Shown piece by piece: positions 1 to 9,219 of a DNA stretch of 64,000 nt (position 1 is its first letter; each line of letters opens with the position of its first letter). The DNA comes from Ectobacillus sp048976805 (GTDB lineage: Bacteria; Bacillota; Bacilli; Bacillales; Bacillaceae_G): NCBI GenBank assembly GCA_048976805.1, contig JBHGUR010000113.1, forward strand, positions 3,594-67,593, read 5' to 3'. A model generated the notes under the pieces. The model was given only the letters and a program-made list of their open reading frames with translations. It ran no database searches and was not told the DNA's origin. A program made the translations under genes and the position numbers.

Positions 1-74
1 TAGGAAGCGAGCATAGGGACGGCTTGTTGCGATGTAGGTGTGGAAATGAAATGCAGCGAATGGGGAGGGCTACG

Positions 75-434
75 ATGTTTCCTGATAGTTGGTTTATGCT
101 GCTGTTGTTTGCATTTGCTTCTTTTCGGTTAACGAGATTGCTTGTTTATGATAAAATCACCCGCTTTGTGCGCGCCCCGTTTATTGATGAAATCGAGGTG
201 CAGGAGGAGGACGGTTCGGTCGCGACTTACACAAAGGTTAAGGGAAGCGGCTTGCGCTATTGGATCGGCGAATTGCTGAGCTGCCATTGGTGTACAGGTG
301 TATGGGCGGCGGCGCTTTTACTTGGGTGTTATTATTGGTTTCCTAGACTAACAGAACCGTTTGTATTTTTGTTTGCGATTGCCGGAATGGCCGCTATGAT
401 TGAAACGCTTGTTAGCTCTTGGGGCCGTGAGTGA
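75..434 (+). CDS. yjcA: DUF1360 membrane protein, YjcA-like
   Basis: A 119-residue protein with an N-terminal hydrophobic segment (MLLLFAFASFRLTRLLVYD), a soluble loop rich in acidic residues, the family-typical tryptophan/cysteine stretch LLSCHWCTGVW around residues 69-79, and two closing hydrophobic segments. This is the pattern of DUF1360 (YjcA), a small sporulation-associated membrane protein in Bacillus. I chose the ATG at 75 over the upstream ATG at 24 because it follows GGGGAGGG at good spacing and yields the normal family length. The biochemical role is unknown. Location next to yjcD and yjcF-H matches the B. subtilis yjc neighbourhood and supports the name. Confidence 0.7.
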   Translation: MFPDSWFMLLLFAFASFRLTRLLVYDKITRFVRAPFIDEIEVQEEDGSVATYTKVKGSGLRYWIGELLSCHWCTGVWAAALLLGCYYWFPRLTEPFVFLFAIAGMAAMIETLVSSWGRE

Positions 435-515
435 AGCTTGAAAAATAGGGGAACAGACGAGGCGGGACATTCATATAGTGAATAGAGTAGAATTTATATA
501 GCGGGAGGAGACAGC

Positions 516-686
516 ATGATGAATCATCGTCCACAATATAATCCGCATGCTCTCAATCAATGGCAATATCAAATTATGCAGCAACAAGCAATGCAGCAAG
601 GCTATACGAGAAAAAAAGGCTGCAACTGCGGCGCCGCCAGACGGAAGCGATTGGCGCAGCAAAATGGGCAAGGTGAACAAAAATAG
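516..686 (+). CDS. Small Gln-rich basic protein, function unknown
   Basis: A 56-residue ORF preceded by GCGGGAGGAGAC and followed directly by an intrinsic terminator, so it looks like a real monocistronic gene. The N-terminal half is rich in Gln, Asn and His (MMNHRPQYNPHALNQWQYQ), the middle has GCNCG, and the tail is Lys/Arg/Gln-rich. The composition is reminiscent of small spore-coat or spore-associated proteins, but I recognise no family; that role is inference from composition and the neighbouring yjcA only. Confidence 0.6.
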   Translation: MMNHRPQYNPHALNQWQYQIMQQQAMQQGYTRKKGCNCGAARRKRLAQQNGQGEQK

Positions 687-688
687 AA

Positions 689-721
689 GCAGAGCGCAAG
701 AAGGGCTCTGCTTTTATTTTT
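689..721 (+). terminator. Intrinsic terminator after small Gln-rich gene
   Basis: Stem GCAGAGC/GCTCTGC with a 9-nt loop followed by CTTTTATTTTTT. It starts two bases after the stop codon of the 56-aa gene. Confidence 0.85.
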
Positions 722-744
722 TAGCGGTGTTAAACTCATATATC

Positions 745-865
745 CCCCCTTCTAGGGGGGAGAGGGCATCTGGCGGTGCCGACAGTTAAAACCTATTCCT
801 GCTGCATACTAAGGAAAACCAAAGGGAGAAGCGGGGCTGCAGCCGTTTTGTTTTGCTCGGTAAAT
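745..865 (+). repeat. Interspersed repeat R1, copy a
   Basis: Shares ordered blocks with the other R1 copies: GGGGAGAGGGCATC, AAAACCTATTCCTG, GGAAAACCAAAGGGAGAAG and a terminal GCAGCCG. It lies between the small-gene terminator and the 3' end of the helicase gene. Boundaries are approximate. Confidence 0.65.
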
Positions 866-879
866 AAAAATGCCGAAAT

Positions 880-3159
880 TTACAATAATGATTTAATAAA
901 TCGGGACGGATAGGCTGTTCGGCCGCGGCGCATACTTGGGACGGATACATACAATGTTTCTTTCGCGCGTGTCATCGCCACATAGAGAAGGCGCCGTTCT
1001 TCTTCAAGCGGCGCGTCGTCGCCTTCGCGCAGCGCGTCAAGCGCAAAATCGTGCGGCAGGGAGCCGTCTACGGCGCCGAGCAAATACACATGCTTATATT
1101 CCAGCCCTTTTGAACGGTGAATCGTCAGGAGTTGAATCGCATCTTCATATGTTTTGCTTAGCTTCTTCATTTCCTCATTCATGGCAATCATATGGTCCAC
1201 ATGGTCCAAAAAGGCGAGTACGGTCGTGAATTTTTTGGCAACAACCTTTAAGTCGCGCAAATCATCTGAGCCTTTTTCCATTACATTTCCTTCGTTGCCG
1301 CGTTTTTTGATGAAGTCGGAAAAGCCCATTTCTTTCTCGATGATTTCAATGGCGGAAAGCGGTGAGGCGTCTTTTAATTTCCGAAAGAGCGGCACGATTT
1401 TTTTCAGCTTCTTTTGTTGAAACGGCTGAATGTTGGTTAGCTTCGCAAGGGCGCCAACGAGTGAGCAATCTTCCAATACGCTGATTGCTTTTATATCCTG
1501 CAGTGCGGACTGTTTAAGAAATAGCGCCGCAAGCAAATCGCCCATTGCAAAGACGTCGTCCTCGTTTATGCTTAAACGCAAATACGCAAGCAGGCTCCGC
1601 ACAATCCGGCGCTGGTAAAAGGAATCGGCATCCCGTTCGATTACAAACGGAAGCGCGGATTGCGACAATCGTTCAAAAATAGCCCGGGAAGCGGAATGCG
1701 TCCGATATAAAATGGCGAAATCAGATGGTTTTGCGCCGTTAGCAATTCGTTCTTTTATATCTGTTACAATCATCGTCGCTTCTTCCTCTTCATCGTACGG
1801 GAAGAAGAAGGACGGCAAAAACGGCGAGTGGAACTGCGCTCTCATTTGTTTGGCGCGCCGCTTTTTATTGAGCCGAATCACTTTATTTGCCGCGGTTACG
1901 ATGCTGTGGGTGGAGCGGTAGTTTTCGCTCAGCGTGATGATTGTCGCCTGTGGATAATCGCGGTCAAAATTCAGGATGAAGGACGGATTGCTGCCGCGAA
2001 ACGCGTAGATGGCTTGATCATCGTCGCCTACGACACACAGGTTGTTTGTATGGCCGGACAGCATTTTCATAATTTTGTATTGTACTTCGTTCACGTCTTG
2101 AAACTCATCGACAAGAAAATATCGAAAGCGGTTTTGATAGCGAAGCAGCAGTTCTTCATTGTTTTTCAACAGCTCATAGCAGCCTAACAGCATATCGTCA
2201 AAATCAAATAGCTCGCGCTCTTGCTTGATTTGCTCGTAACGTTTATATAAATATAATGCTTTTTCCTCCCACGGGTTGCTTGGGGTGATTGTGTCATAGT
2301 GCGTTAACGTGTTTTTCCAATAACTGGTTTGCTGCATCGCTTGGTCGTATGGAAATTCCTTTTCATCAATTTGAATCTCCGCGCTGGCTTCCTTTAGAAT
2401 CCGGCCGATTTGCCATTCATATTTTAATAACTGGTTTGGCGACCAGCGCTGCGGATCGTGATGAAGCAAAATTTTATAAAAAATGCTGTGAAAGGTGCCG
2501 ACGACGAGCGAGCGGAGTGCTGCTTGCGGGAGGCTGGAAAAGCGCTGCAGCCGCTCCTTCATCTCTTGGGCAGCTTTTGCCGTAAAGGTCACAAGCATAA
2601 TCGATTTCGGGTCAATTCCTTTTTCTTGAATCATATAGGCGGTCCGCGCTGTTAAGACGCGGGTTTTGCCGCTGCCGGCGCCAGCTAGGATCAGAAGCGG
2701 CCCTTCTGTGCAAGTGGCGGCCCTATATTGGGACGAATCAAGCGGAAATTCTGTTTCGTTTAAAATCGAATGGCTTGTCCGTTCTTTTGCGCCGGAAAAA
2801 TCGGGAATGCCTTTTGCCGGCTGGGCATGTTTCCATAATGAAACAGATGGTTCCTTGGCGATGCTGCGGGCTTTCGGGAGGCGAAATCCGTCTCGCTCGC
2901 TATGCCGCGCGCCGCTTGCAACTAATTGCTGTTTCTCCTGGACGCGGGCGTGGGCGGCCGCTTCACAGGAAAATGCCATAGTTTCGTTTGGATGGTAAAA
3001 GTGCGGCTTCTTGCGAATGCCGATATATAGATGAACTGCCTGTCCGCAGGCGATGCAGGTAACGTCTCCGCGAAGACTAGCTTCATAGAGCATTTGAAAG
3101 CTATCGCGCGGAAAATATTGCAGGTTTACTTCTTTGTCATGATAACGGGCAATCTCCAT
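880..3159 (-). CDS. yjcD: UvrD/PcrA-type ATP-dependent helicase YjcD
   Basis: A 759-residue superfamily 1 helicase. Residues about 150-175 hold the Q-motif/Walker A region (GAGSGKTRVL), then VTFTAKAAQEMKERL (motif Ia), VDEFQDVN (Walker B), VVGDDDQAIYAFRGS (motif III), LSENYRS (motif IV), TIHRSKGLEYKHVYL (motif V) and RRLLYVAMTRAKETL (motif VI). All motifs are intact, so an active 3'-5' translocase is likely. The first ~80 residues add a CIACG pair followed by KKPHFYHP, resembling the zinc-binding N-terminus of CoiA-like proteins; this extension and the total length match B. subtilis YjcD rather than PcrA. Start ATG at 3159 has GAAGGAGA upstream. A DNA repair or recombination role is inference. 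Confidence 0.85.
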   Translation of the reverse strand: MEIARYHDKEVNLQYFPRDSFQMLYEASLRGDVTCIACGQAVHLYIGIRKKPHFYHPNETMAFSCEAAAHARVQEKQQLVASGARHSERDGFRLPKARSIAKEPSVSLWKHAQPAKGIPDFSGAKERTSHSILNETEFPLDSSQYRAATCTEGPLLILAGAGSGKTRVLTARTAYMIQEKGIDPKSIMLVTFTAKAAQEMKERLQRFSSLPQAALRSLVVGTFHSIFYKILLHHDPQRWSPNQLLKYEWQIGRILKEASAEIQIDEKEFPYDQAMQQTSYWKNTLTHYDTITPSNPWEEKALYLYKRYEQIKQERELFDFDDMLLGCYELLKNNEELLLRYQNRFRYFLVDEFQDVNEVQYKIMKMLSGHTNNLCVVGDDDQAIYAFRGSNPSFILNFDRDYPQATIITLSENYRSTHSIVTAANKVIRLNKKRRAKQMRAQFHSPFLPSFFFPYDEEEEATMIVTDIKERIANGAKPSDFAILYRTHSASRAIFERLSQSALPFVIERDADSFYQRRIVRSLLAYLRLSINEDDVFAMGDLLAALFLKQSALQDIKAISVLEDCSLVGALAKLTNIQPFQQKKLKKIVPLFRKLKDASPLSAIEIIEKEMGFSDFIKKRGNEGNVMEKGSDDLRDLKVVAKKFTTVLAFLDHVDHMIAMNEEMKKLSKTYEDAIQLLTIHRSKGLEYKHVYLLGAVDGSLPHDFALDALREGDDAPLEEERRLLYVAMTRAKETLYVSVPSMRRGRTAYPSRFIKSLL

Positions 3160-3252
3160 GGCGTAGTCTCCTTCTTCATAATTTCAGCACCACCCATCTT
3201 AACATACATACGTGAAAAAGACGAGAACGCCCGTCCTCGCCTTGTGGATTTT

Positions 3253-3675
3253 TTACAGTTGTTTTACCATAACAACGTGCGGAATATTCGCTTCCATAAA
3301 CACATCAGATACTGTTTCGTAGCCGAGTCTTTTGTAAAAATCTTCCGCGTGCGTTTGCGCGTGAAGCTTCGCCTTCGCCAGCCCTTGCGCTTTCGCGAGC
3401 GCTTCAAGCTTTTCCATAATAAGGCGGCCGGCGCCCTTGCTGCGATGCGAGGCAAGCACGCAAATGCGCTCCATTTTGCCGATATCGCCGATTGCTCGTG
3501 TGCGCCCGGTCCCAACCGGCGTATTGCCGTCGTATAAGACGACATGCTGGGCAGTTTCGTCAAACTCATCGTATTCTTCTTCGGCGGATACTTGCTGTTC
3601 CTCAACAAACACTTGTTTGCGAACGGCAAACGCGTCTTCTAGCTGTTGTTTTGTTTCTACTGCTTGTACGTTCAA
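3253..3675 (-). CDS. yjcF: GNAT N-acetyltransferase YjcF
   Basis: A GNAT-fold acetyltransferase of 140 residues when started at the TTG at 3675 (preceded by GGAAAGGA), equal in length to B. subtilis YjcF. The acetyl-CoA loop is visible as RICVLASHRSKGAGRLIMEKLE, followed by LHAQTHAEDFYKRLGY, the standard C-terminal strand and aromatic helix. The substrate is unknown. It is the last gene of yjcH-yjcG-yjcF, only 4 bases after yjcG, so it is almost certainly co-transcribed. A longer upstream reading frame exists, but it would overlap yjcG coding sequence. Confidence 0.8.
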   Translation of the reverse strand: MNVQAVETKQQLEDAFAVRKQVFVEEQQVSAEEEYDEFDETAQHVVLYDGNTPVGTGRTRAIGDIGKMERICVLASHRSKGAGRLIMEKLEALAKAQGLAKAKLHAQTHAEDFYKRLGYETVSDVFMEANIPHVVMVKQL

Positions 3676-3679
3676 TGTG

Positions 3680-4195
3680 TTAACAATCCTTTCCAAGATG
3701 AAATGTTTCGTATACTGTCCATGTGCCATCCTCAAGCTGATACAAAAGATGGAAACGGTCAACCGTTTGCTCATAATGGAAATCCATCATTCTCATGCGC
3801 CCCAATACATCAGCATGTTCAGCATCGGACATTTCCTGCCCGATTGTAATATGGGGCACGAAATTGTATTCTCTTTCTTGTGTAAAGAAACCGGAATGCA
3901 TTTGTTCATTCAACGCCTCCAGCTCCGGCGTTTTTGCTACTTTAAAATAAATGACGTTATTTACAGGCGAAAAGGAGCTTACTTTTCCGACCGTTAACGT
4001 GAACGGCTGTACGGTTTTGGAGATTTTATGCAGTTCTTCTACAATGCGTTCCGTTTCAGCTTCGGAAGCTTCAAATGCGGCCTTTAATGTAATATGAGGC
4101 GGAATAAGCGCATAATGCGTATCGTACCGCTTGCGGTGTTCATTTGCTTTATCTTGCATAGCTTTTGACGGGAAAATCACAACTCCAAATTTCAT
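3680..4195 (-). CDS. yjcG: 2H phosphoesterase-like protein YjcG
   Basis: 171 residues from the ATG at 4195 (AAGGAGG upstream), the length of B. subtilis YjcG. Two HxT motifs typical of the 2H (LigT/2'-5' RNA ligase-like) superfamily are seen: PPHITLKA at residues 34-41 and VPHITIGQ at about 115-122, giving the paired catalytic histidines. Family members hydrolyse or form 2'-5' or cyclic phosphodiester bonds; the substrate here is unknown. It is the middle gene of yjcHGF. Confidence 0.85.
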   Translation of the reverse strand: MKFGVVIFPSKAMQDKANEHRKRYDTHYALIPPHITLKAAFEASEAETERIVEELHKISKTVQPFTLTVGKVSSFSPVNNVIYFKVAKTPELEALNEQMHSGFFTQEREYNFVPHITIGQEMSDAEHADVLGRMRMMDFHYEQTVDRFHLLYQLEDGTWTVYETFHLGKDC

Positions 4196-4271
4196 GCCGA
4201 TAGCCTCCTTTTTATACAAAAAATGTGTAATCCCTTTCATTATATCAAATAATTCTGACAGTTAGCGACCG

Positions 4272-4997
4272 TTATTTCGCGGCAAGCATGAGAGAAAAAG
4301 CGCGGGGCAGGTTTTCTTGCCAGTATTTCCACGTATGGCCGCCTTGAAACTCCTCGTAATGATAGGGAAAATGCTTTGCCTGCAAAATGGAAAAAAGCTC
4401 CCGGTTTGGATCGATAAAATTATGAACGCTTCCGTCCGTTGTTGTTACATCTGTTTCATTTGTCCCAATTGTATGATACAGCTCTAAGACATGATGATGC
4501 GTAAATGAACGCGCTTGCTCCAATACCGCAGCGTTTACAAACGGAGACTGTATAATCGCTTTTCCGAACGTGTGCGGATATAAGAAGGCGCTTAAAAGCG
4601 AAACGGTTCCGCCGAGCGAATCGCCGATCAGCACGCGCCCTTTTCCCATTTGGTACGTCGGATACTGCTTGTCCAAATATGGAACTAGCTCATGTGCCAA
4701 AAAGCGCATATAAGCTTTGTTTTGCGTTCCGTTTGGATGGTATTTTTCTTTTCGGTCAACCGTGTTTCGATACGGAATGCCGATAAAGATAGTGCGGTCA
4801 ATTTTTCCTTCGCTTTGCAGTGCTTCCAGTACGCCCGCAGCCTTGCCGAACTGTAAGTAATCTTTGCCGTCCTGCGCGATGACGAGCGTGTATTTATGAA
4901 GCGGTGTGAACGAAGCAGGCAAATATATGAGCAGGGCTATTTCTTCCTGCAGTGCCTGGCTGTAAAATGCAATCTCTTGTACTCTCCCTTTTGTCAT
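4272..4997 (-). CDS. yjcH: Esterase-D family alpha/beta hydrolase YjcH
   Basis: A 241-residue cytoplasmic esterase of the enterochelin-esterase/esterase D type. The nucleophile elbow is GDSLGG (about residues 125-130) and the C-terminal catalytic His lies in FQGGHTWKYW, so the triad looks complete. No signal peptide is visible. It is first in the yjcHGF operon, followed by yjcG after about 76 bases. Substrate unknown; a siderophore or small ester is possible from the family. Confidence 0.8.
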   Translation of the reverse strand: MTKGRVQEIAFYSQALQEEIALLIYLPASFTPLHKYTLVIAQDGKDYLQFGKAAGVLEALQSEGKIDRTIFIGIPYRNTVDRKEKYHPNGTQNKAYMRFLAHELVPYLDKQYPTYQMGKGRVLIGDSLGGTVSLLSAFLYPHTFGKAIIQSPFVNAAVLEQARSFTHHHVLELYHTIGTNETDVTTTDGSVHNFIDPNRELFSILQAKHFPYHYEEFQGGHTWKYWQENLPRAFSLMLAAK

Positions 4998-5161
4998 CCC
5001 AATTCCCCCAGTGAAACATTTACAACCGCTGACAGGTTGTATATAGCTTTTGCCTACATGTGTATCTTACCATAAGAGGGGGAAGAAACGGAATTTTCCT
5101 GTGTGAAGGAGCAGGGAAGAAGTATTATAATAAAAATTAGCAAAAGAGAGGAGAGAACAAC

Positions 5162-6079
5162 TTGAAGCAAGGAAGATATATTGCGTTGCCGCTGGCGGTT
5201 TCAATCATCGCGATTTCATTTGCCGCCATTTTTGTGAAACTATCAGATGCGCCGTCATCTGTTTTAAGCATGTACCGGCTTTGGCTCGCAAGCTTGTTGC
5301 TGTTGCCGGTCGTTTGGAAGAAACGCGAGGAGTTTGGCAGCATTTCCGGAAAGGATTGGCTGTTTTTGGCTGCCTCCGGCTTTTTTTTGGCGCTTCACTT
5401 TTTGCTGTGGTTCGCTTCGCTAAAGATGACGACAGTGGCCAGCTCAACGATTATTTTGGCATTGCAGCCGCTTGTTTCCTTAATTGGCGGATTTCTGTTT
5501 TTTAGGGAACGGACAACGATGCATGCGATGCTGACAATCAGCATTGCAATCGTTGGGGTAATGATGATTGGCTGGGGCGACATCGGCCTAAGCAAAGAAG
5601 CGATTTTAGGGGACTTGTTATCCTTTTTAAGCGTAATTATGGTCGTCGGCTACTTATTAATCGGGCAAAGTACAGTCAAAAAGGTGTCGCATTGGATTTA
5701 CAGTTTTTGTGTATTTTTATTTGCGGCGCTGTTTCTTACCGCATATAATATCGTGACTTTTACACCGTTTCTTGGGTATTCTGCTTCGGATTGGACGATA
5801 TTTTTGCTGCTGGCGACTGTGCCGACGCTTTCGCATTTAATTCACAACTGGCTGCTTAACTATGTGAACGCAACTACGATCTCGATGACGATTCTCGGTG
5901 AGCCGGTCGGCGCGACGATTTTGGCTGTGCTTTTGCTGAATGAACGGTTGACGGGAATGCAAATGGCTGGCGGCATGCTCGTACTTGCCGGTGTATTCTT
6001 TTTCCTGATGCAGCAGCAAAAGCGAATGGCCGAGCCTCCGTTAACGGGCAGCAAGGCTGGTGCGTTTGAAGAAGCATAG
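5162..6079 (+). CDS. EamA/DMT family transporter
   Basis: 305 residues with ten predicted membrane segments in two EamA repeats (AISFAAIFVKLSDAPSS in the first; WLLNYVNATTISMTILGEPVGATILAVLLLNE in the second). The latter is the conserved late-helix GEPV signature of drug/metabolite exporters. It starts at TTG 5162 behind AGAGAGGAGAG. The substrate cannot be told. The stop codon lies inside the downstream terminator stem. Confidence 0.8.
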   Translation: MKQGRYIALPLAVSIIAISFAAIFVKLSDAPSSVLSMYRLWLASLLLLPVVWKKREEFGSISGKDWLFLAASGFFLALHFLLWFASLKMTTVASSTIILALQPLVSLIGGFLFFRERTTMHAMLTISIAIVGVMMIGWGDIGLSKEAILGDLLSFLSVIMVVGYLLIGQSTVKKVSHWIYSFCVFLFAALFLTAYNIVTFTPFLGYSASDWTIFLLLATVPTLSHLIHNWLLNYVNATTISMTILGEPVGATILAVLLLNERLTGMQMAGGMLVLAGVFFFLMQQQKRMAEPPLTGSKAGAFEEA

Positions 6080-6112
6080 GCGGGGACTAGGTTGTTCCCG
6101 CCTATGCTTTTT
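6073..6112 (+). terminator. Terminator overlapping the DMT transporter stop
   Basis: AGCATAGGCGGG pairs with CCCGCCTATGC followed by TTTTT. The 5' arm includes the stop codon. It probably also ends the converging minus-strand Ig-like gene. Confidence 0.8.
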
Positions 6113-6114
6113 AC

Positions 6115-6483
6115 TCATTTATTCGTCGTTAAATATTCGTGTACAGTTACGATGCACAGGTCGCGAAATTTACCGTCGTCCGTTGTTGCGATGACAGCCG
6201 CTTTTCCGGCTCGTTTTCCTGTGATTAGCACGGTGTCGTTTTTACGTTGAATTTCAATGATGTCACAATGGTTCGTTTCCCAGTTGACTGTTCTGTTTGT
6301 TGCAGCAATTGGGAGGATTGTGGCAGTCAAGTTTTCAGTTTGTCCGACCTTTAGCTTCAGCTTCGCTTTGTTGATATGGATACCAATTGTGGGAATGAAT
6401 GGAAGATGCGGTTTGTGACTTGCCGCTATCGCGGAAGTGAATACAGGAAAGCTGTTTGTATGCTGCTTATATTTATCGATCAT
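6115..6483 (-). CDS. Small protein with bacterial Ig-like (Big_2) domain
   Basis: 122 residues: a short N-terminal segment with His/Pro, then a Big_2-type fold from residue ~40 (KLKLKVGQTENLTATILP, NRTVNWET, VLITGKRAGKAAVIATT, CIVTV). Big_2 domains usually sit in extracellular adhesins, but this protein has no signal peptide or anchor and carries only one domain. Start ATG 6483 has AAAGGGGGG upstream. It could be a stand-alone structural protein (several Bacillus spore-surface proteins carry such domains) or a fragment; I cannot decide. Confidence 0.65.
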   Translation of the reverse strand: MIDKYKQHTNSFPVFTSAIAASHKPHLPFIPTIGIHINKAKLKLKVGQTENLTATILPIAATNRTVNWETNHCDIIEIQRKNDTVLITGKRAGKAAVIATTDDGKFRDLCIVTVHEYLTTNK

Positions 6484-6664
6484 AAAAATCCCCCCTTTGG
6501 TTGTTCATCAGCTTAATCTTTATAATACAGAAAGAGTTTTGCGATTTATTTAAAGGAAAATAAAGAAAATATTAAGATTTGCGAGGGGAAATAAAGAAAA
6601 GGGCTGATTGTGCCGAGGGGTGGCCGATGGGGTTAGGACATTAATTAATGGAAGGTGGATTTTA

Positions 6665-6943
6665 GTGTTGTTTTTGATTTTGGGTGTATCAGTATCCGCA
6701 CCTGTTGGGCTATTGTGCATTCAGAGGACGCTTTCAAGAGGGAGGCTGGCAGGATTTTTCACCGGATTTGGCGCTGCGACAGCCAATTTGATTTATGCGA
6801 GCATTGCCGCGTTCGGGTTTTCTGTCGTTTCAACGTTTTTAAAAAAGTCCGCTGGAACCGCTGCGAATATAGCGGGAGAAACCCTGTTTTCTATATTCCA
6901 ATCGTTTATGATATGGACTGCGGCCATGTTCCGCCCCAAATGA
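6665..6943 (+). pseudogene. LysE-family exporter, truncated N-terminal remnant
   Basis: Encodes a LysE/RhtB-like start (LFLILGVSVSAPVGLLCIQRTLSRGRLAGFFTGFGAATANLIYA) with the family's PVGLLCIRRTL-like and GxGAATADxxY-like motifs, but the frame ends after ~92 residues; the family has about 200. The last ~30 residues no longer resemble the family. GTG 6665 has an AAGGTGG ribosome site, so the start may be original. A deletion or frameshift after the second helix is the simplest reading. Confidence 0.7.
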
Positions 6944-7054
6944 CGTTCATTAACGGGGCATATGCCGACATAAAAGCAGAAGATGGGAAGGGCGTTGTTT
7001 TGCAGCATTTTACATAACAAATCAGGCAGATTGATAGAAACGGGGGCGCAGAAA

Positions 7055-8317
7055 ATGGAGCGAAACAAGCTGCATAGAAACGTAAAAATCCGTATACTAG
7101 ATGTTTTTATTAATAGTTTATCAAGTTCGATGTATTTTCCCTTTTTGGGCATTTATTTTGCTTCGCGGTTTGGAGCAGAGCTAACCGGGGTTGTAATGAT
7201 TCTTACCGTAATGCTTGGTTTTGGGGCCGGGTTATATGCCGGGTATATTTCGGATATCATCGGCAGGAGAAACATTCTTCTCGGTGCAGCAGCTGCTAGA
7301 TTTTTTGGCGTGCTTTTGATGGTGCTGGCAAATACGCCGATGTTTCAATCAGCCGTTATCACGTTTATTGCCGTTTTAATTATTTCCGTTTGCAGCGGGA
7401 TTACCGAACCAGTCGCGGAAGCTATGGTCATTGATGCTACTGCAAATGAAAACAGAACGTCCGTTTATAATTTGATGTACTGGTTCAGCAATATTTCTGT
7501 AGCTGTTGGTGCGGTTGTGGGAGGGTTTCTTTTTTCTACACATCTCCTGCTTATATTAATGATTTCCTTAGTTCTTTCTTTCGTCTCTGTTTTGCTGATT
7601 TCGTTCTGTATTACAGATACGTACAAACCGGCGCGGGAGTTAGAAGTACAATCGCGTTTTGGCATTTTAAAAGATATTGGGGTGCAGTATAAAAAGGTAA
7701 GCATGGATGCAACCTTTATGCTGTTTACACTGGCAACTCTATTATTTTTCGTGCTAGAATTCCAGATTTCTAACTATATAGGGGTTCGGCTTGCCAAGGA
7801 GCTTGCATGGCAAAATCTGATTACTATTGGGCCTTATCATATAAACGTTGACGGGACGCGCATGCTAGGTTTGTTAAATGCGGAAAATACAGTTCTCGTA
7901 GTTGCGACAACTCTCATAATCGGAAACATGATGAAACGCTTTAGCGGATTAAGTGTTTTAATATTTGGACTGCTGATGTATACGGGCGGCAGCTTTATTT
8001 TAGGCTTCAGCAATGCGCCTATTTTATTATTGGCCGCCGAGTTCGTTGCGACAATTGGGGAGATTATGTTTTGGCCTGTCAGGCAGGCGTATTTGGCAGA
8101 CCTGATTCCGGAGCATGCAAGAAGCTCCTATATGGCTGTGAATTCGCTAGTGGTCAGGGGAGCTTCGATGATTGCCCCTTTATTCATTACAATAGGGGCG
8201 TTCGTTTCATCGTTTGTTATCAGTTTGCTGTATGTGGCAATCGGCTTGCTGAGCATTTGGCTTTTTAACATAGCGATTTCTAGGATAAGTGCCGTAAAAG
8301 GCAGGGGGGAGAGTTGA
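7055..8317 (+). CDS. MFS transporter
   Basis: 420 residues, 12 hydrophobic segments; the loop 2-3 signature GYISDIIGRRNILLG (about residues 65-79) is the MFS motif A. The second half has the weaker repeat GEIMFWPVRQAYLADLIPEHARSSYMAV. Start ATG 7055 is preceded by GGGGGCG. It overlaps the downstream GNAT gene by one base (TGATG), indicating translational coupling. Probably a drug or metabolite exporter; substrate unknown. Confidence 0.8.
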   Translation: MERNKLHRNVKIRILDVFINSLSSSMYFPFLGIYFASRFGAELTGVVMILTVMLGFGAGLYAGYISDIIGRRNILLGAAAARFFGVLLMVLANTPMFQSAVITFIAVLIISVCSGITEPVAEAMVIDATANENRTSVYNLMYWFSNISVAVGAVVGGFLFSTHLLLILMISLVLSFVSVLLISFCITDTYKPARELEVQSRFGILKDIGVQYKKVSMDATFMLFTLATLLFFVLEFQISNYIGVRLAKELAWQNLITIGPYHINVDGTRMLGLLNAENTVLVVATTLIIGNMMKRFSGLSVLIFGLLMYTGGSFILGFSNAPILLLAAEFVATIGEIMFWPVRQAYLADLIPEHARSSYMAVNSLVVRGASMIAPLFITIGAFVSSFVISLLYVAIGLLSIWLFNIAISRISAVKGRGES

Positions 8318-8808
8318 TGATAATGGATTGGACTATCCGTAAGATGGAACAAAAGGATATTGCCAGAGTGCAGCAAGTGGCCAAAATAAGCTGGCATGCA
8401 ACGTATGAAGGAATCATTCCATATGAAGTGCAAGAAAACTTTTTGCAGGTTGCTTATAGCCATGACATGATGCAAAAACGTTTAGAGGGTTCTCTTATTT
8501 TTGTAGCAGAGTTTGCGGGTGGAATTGTGGGATTTGCCAATTTTTCTTTAGTAACAGCAAAAGGGGAAGCTGAATTGGCGGCCATTTATATTCTTCCTGA
8601 ATATCAAGGAGGGGGGATAGGGACAGCATTGCTGAAAGAGGGCATAAAAAATTTGGATGGCATAAAAGAGATTTATATAAATGTTGAAAAGGAAAATAAA
8701 ATTGGCAGAACCTTCTATGAAGCAAAAGGTTTTCAAGTTATAGGAGAATTTGATGATGATTTTGACGGGCATATTTTACAAACGGTGCGGATGGTTTTAG
8801 ATGTTTAG
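8317..8808 (+). CDS. GNAT N-acetyltransferase
   Basis: 163 residues with a classical GNAT core: WHATYEGIIPYEVQ near the N-terminus, ELAAIYILPEYQGGGIGTALLKEG (acetyl-CoA binding, residues ~88-111) and NKIGRTFYEAKGFQVIGE. The arrangement is that of small-molecule N-acetyltransferases of the PhnO/Pat type. GGGGGGAGAG precedes the start. It is coupled to the MFS gene upstream, so export and acetylation may act on the same compound; that is inference from the gene pair. Confidence 0.8.
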   Translation: MIMDWTIRKMEQKDIARVQQVAKISWHATYEGIIPYEVQENFLQVAYSHDMMQKRLEGSLIFVAEFAGGIVGFANFSLVTAKGEAELAAIYILPEYQGGGIGTALLKEGIKNLDGIKEIYINVEKENKIGRTFYEAKGFQVIGEFDDDFDGHILQTVRMVLDV

Positions 8809-8812
8809 ATTG

Positions 8813-8840
8813 AGGAGCCAATATATCCCGCTCCTTTTTT
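8813..8840 (+). terminator. Terminator after GNAT gene
   Basis: GAGGAGC and GCTCC(TTTTTT) form a short stem with a long A/T-rich loop and a strong T-run, four bases after the GNAT stop. Confidence 0.7.
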
Positions 8841-8884
8841 ATAAGAAGGCTACCCTAAAAATAATCTGTGTTAAAACCCCTTAT

Positions 8885-9012
8885 TTTTAGAGGGGGAGAG
8901 TGCTCCCGGCCGTGTGCAGTAACGGCCAGGGCCTAGTTCTGCCTCGTCCAAAGGAAAACCAGAGGGAGAAGATAAGTGCGGGTTGCTGTTGGTTCTGCAT
9001 AGCCGTGATGGA
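8885..9012 (+). repeat. Interspersed repeat R1, copy b
   Basis: Contains R1 blocks AGAGGGGGAGAGTGCTC, GGAAAACCAGAGGGAGAAG and GTTGCTGTTGGTTCTGCATAGCCG. The central block is diverged (GGCCTAGTTCTGCC in place of AACCTATTCCTGCC), closest to copy k at 43.8 kb. The rest of 8841-9134 holds no gene I can support. Confidence 0.65.
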
Positions 9013-9134
9013 CAGACGTACGTGATAGCAAAATCAACATCGGCCTACCTTGAAAATTACATTTTATGGGATAATTAAAGGTTGCCAACAACGAGTAACT
9101 TTTAGGGGAGCTAAAGTCTAAGTCGGCAAAAAGC

Positions 9135-9174
9135 AAAACCCAAGAAAGCTGTTATAGCAACATTCTCGGGTTTT
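9135..9174 (-). terminator. Terminator of the small membrane protein gene
   Basis: AAAACCCAAGAA pairs with TTCTCGGGTTTT; read on the minus strand it is followed by GCTTTTTGCC. Placed about 45 bases after the minus-strand gene ending at 9220. Confidence 0.55.
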
Positions 9175-9219
9175 GAGTTGGAGTGAAATTGTGCCCAAAT
9201 CGAGCTTTTTAGGCACTTC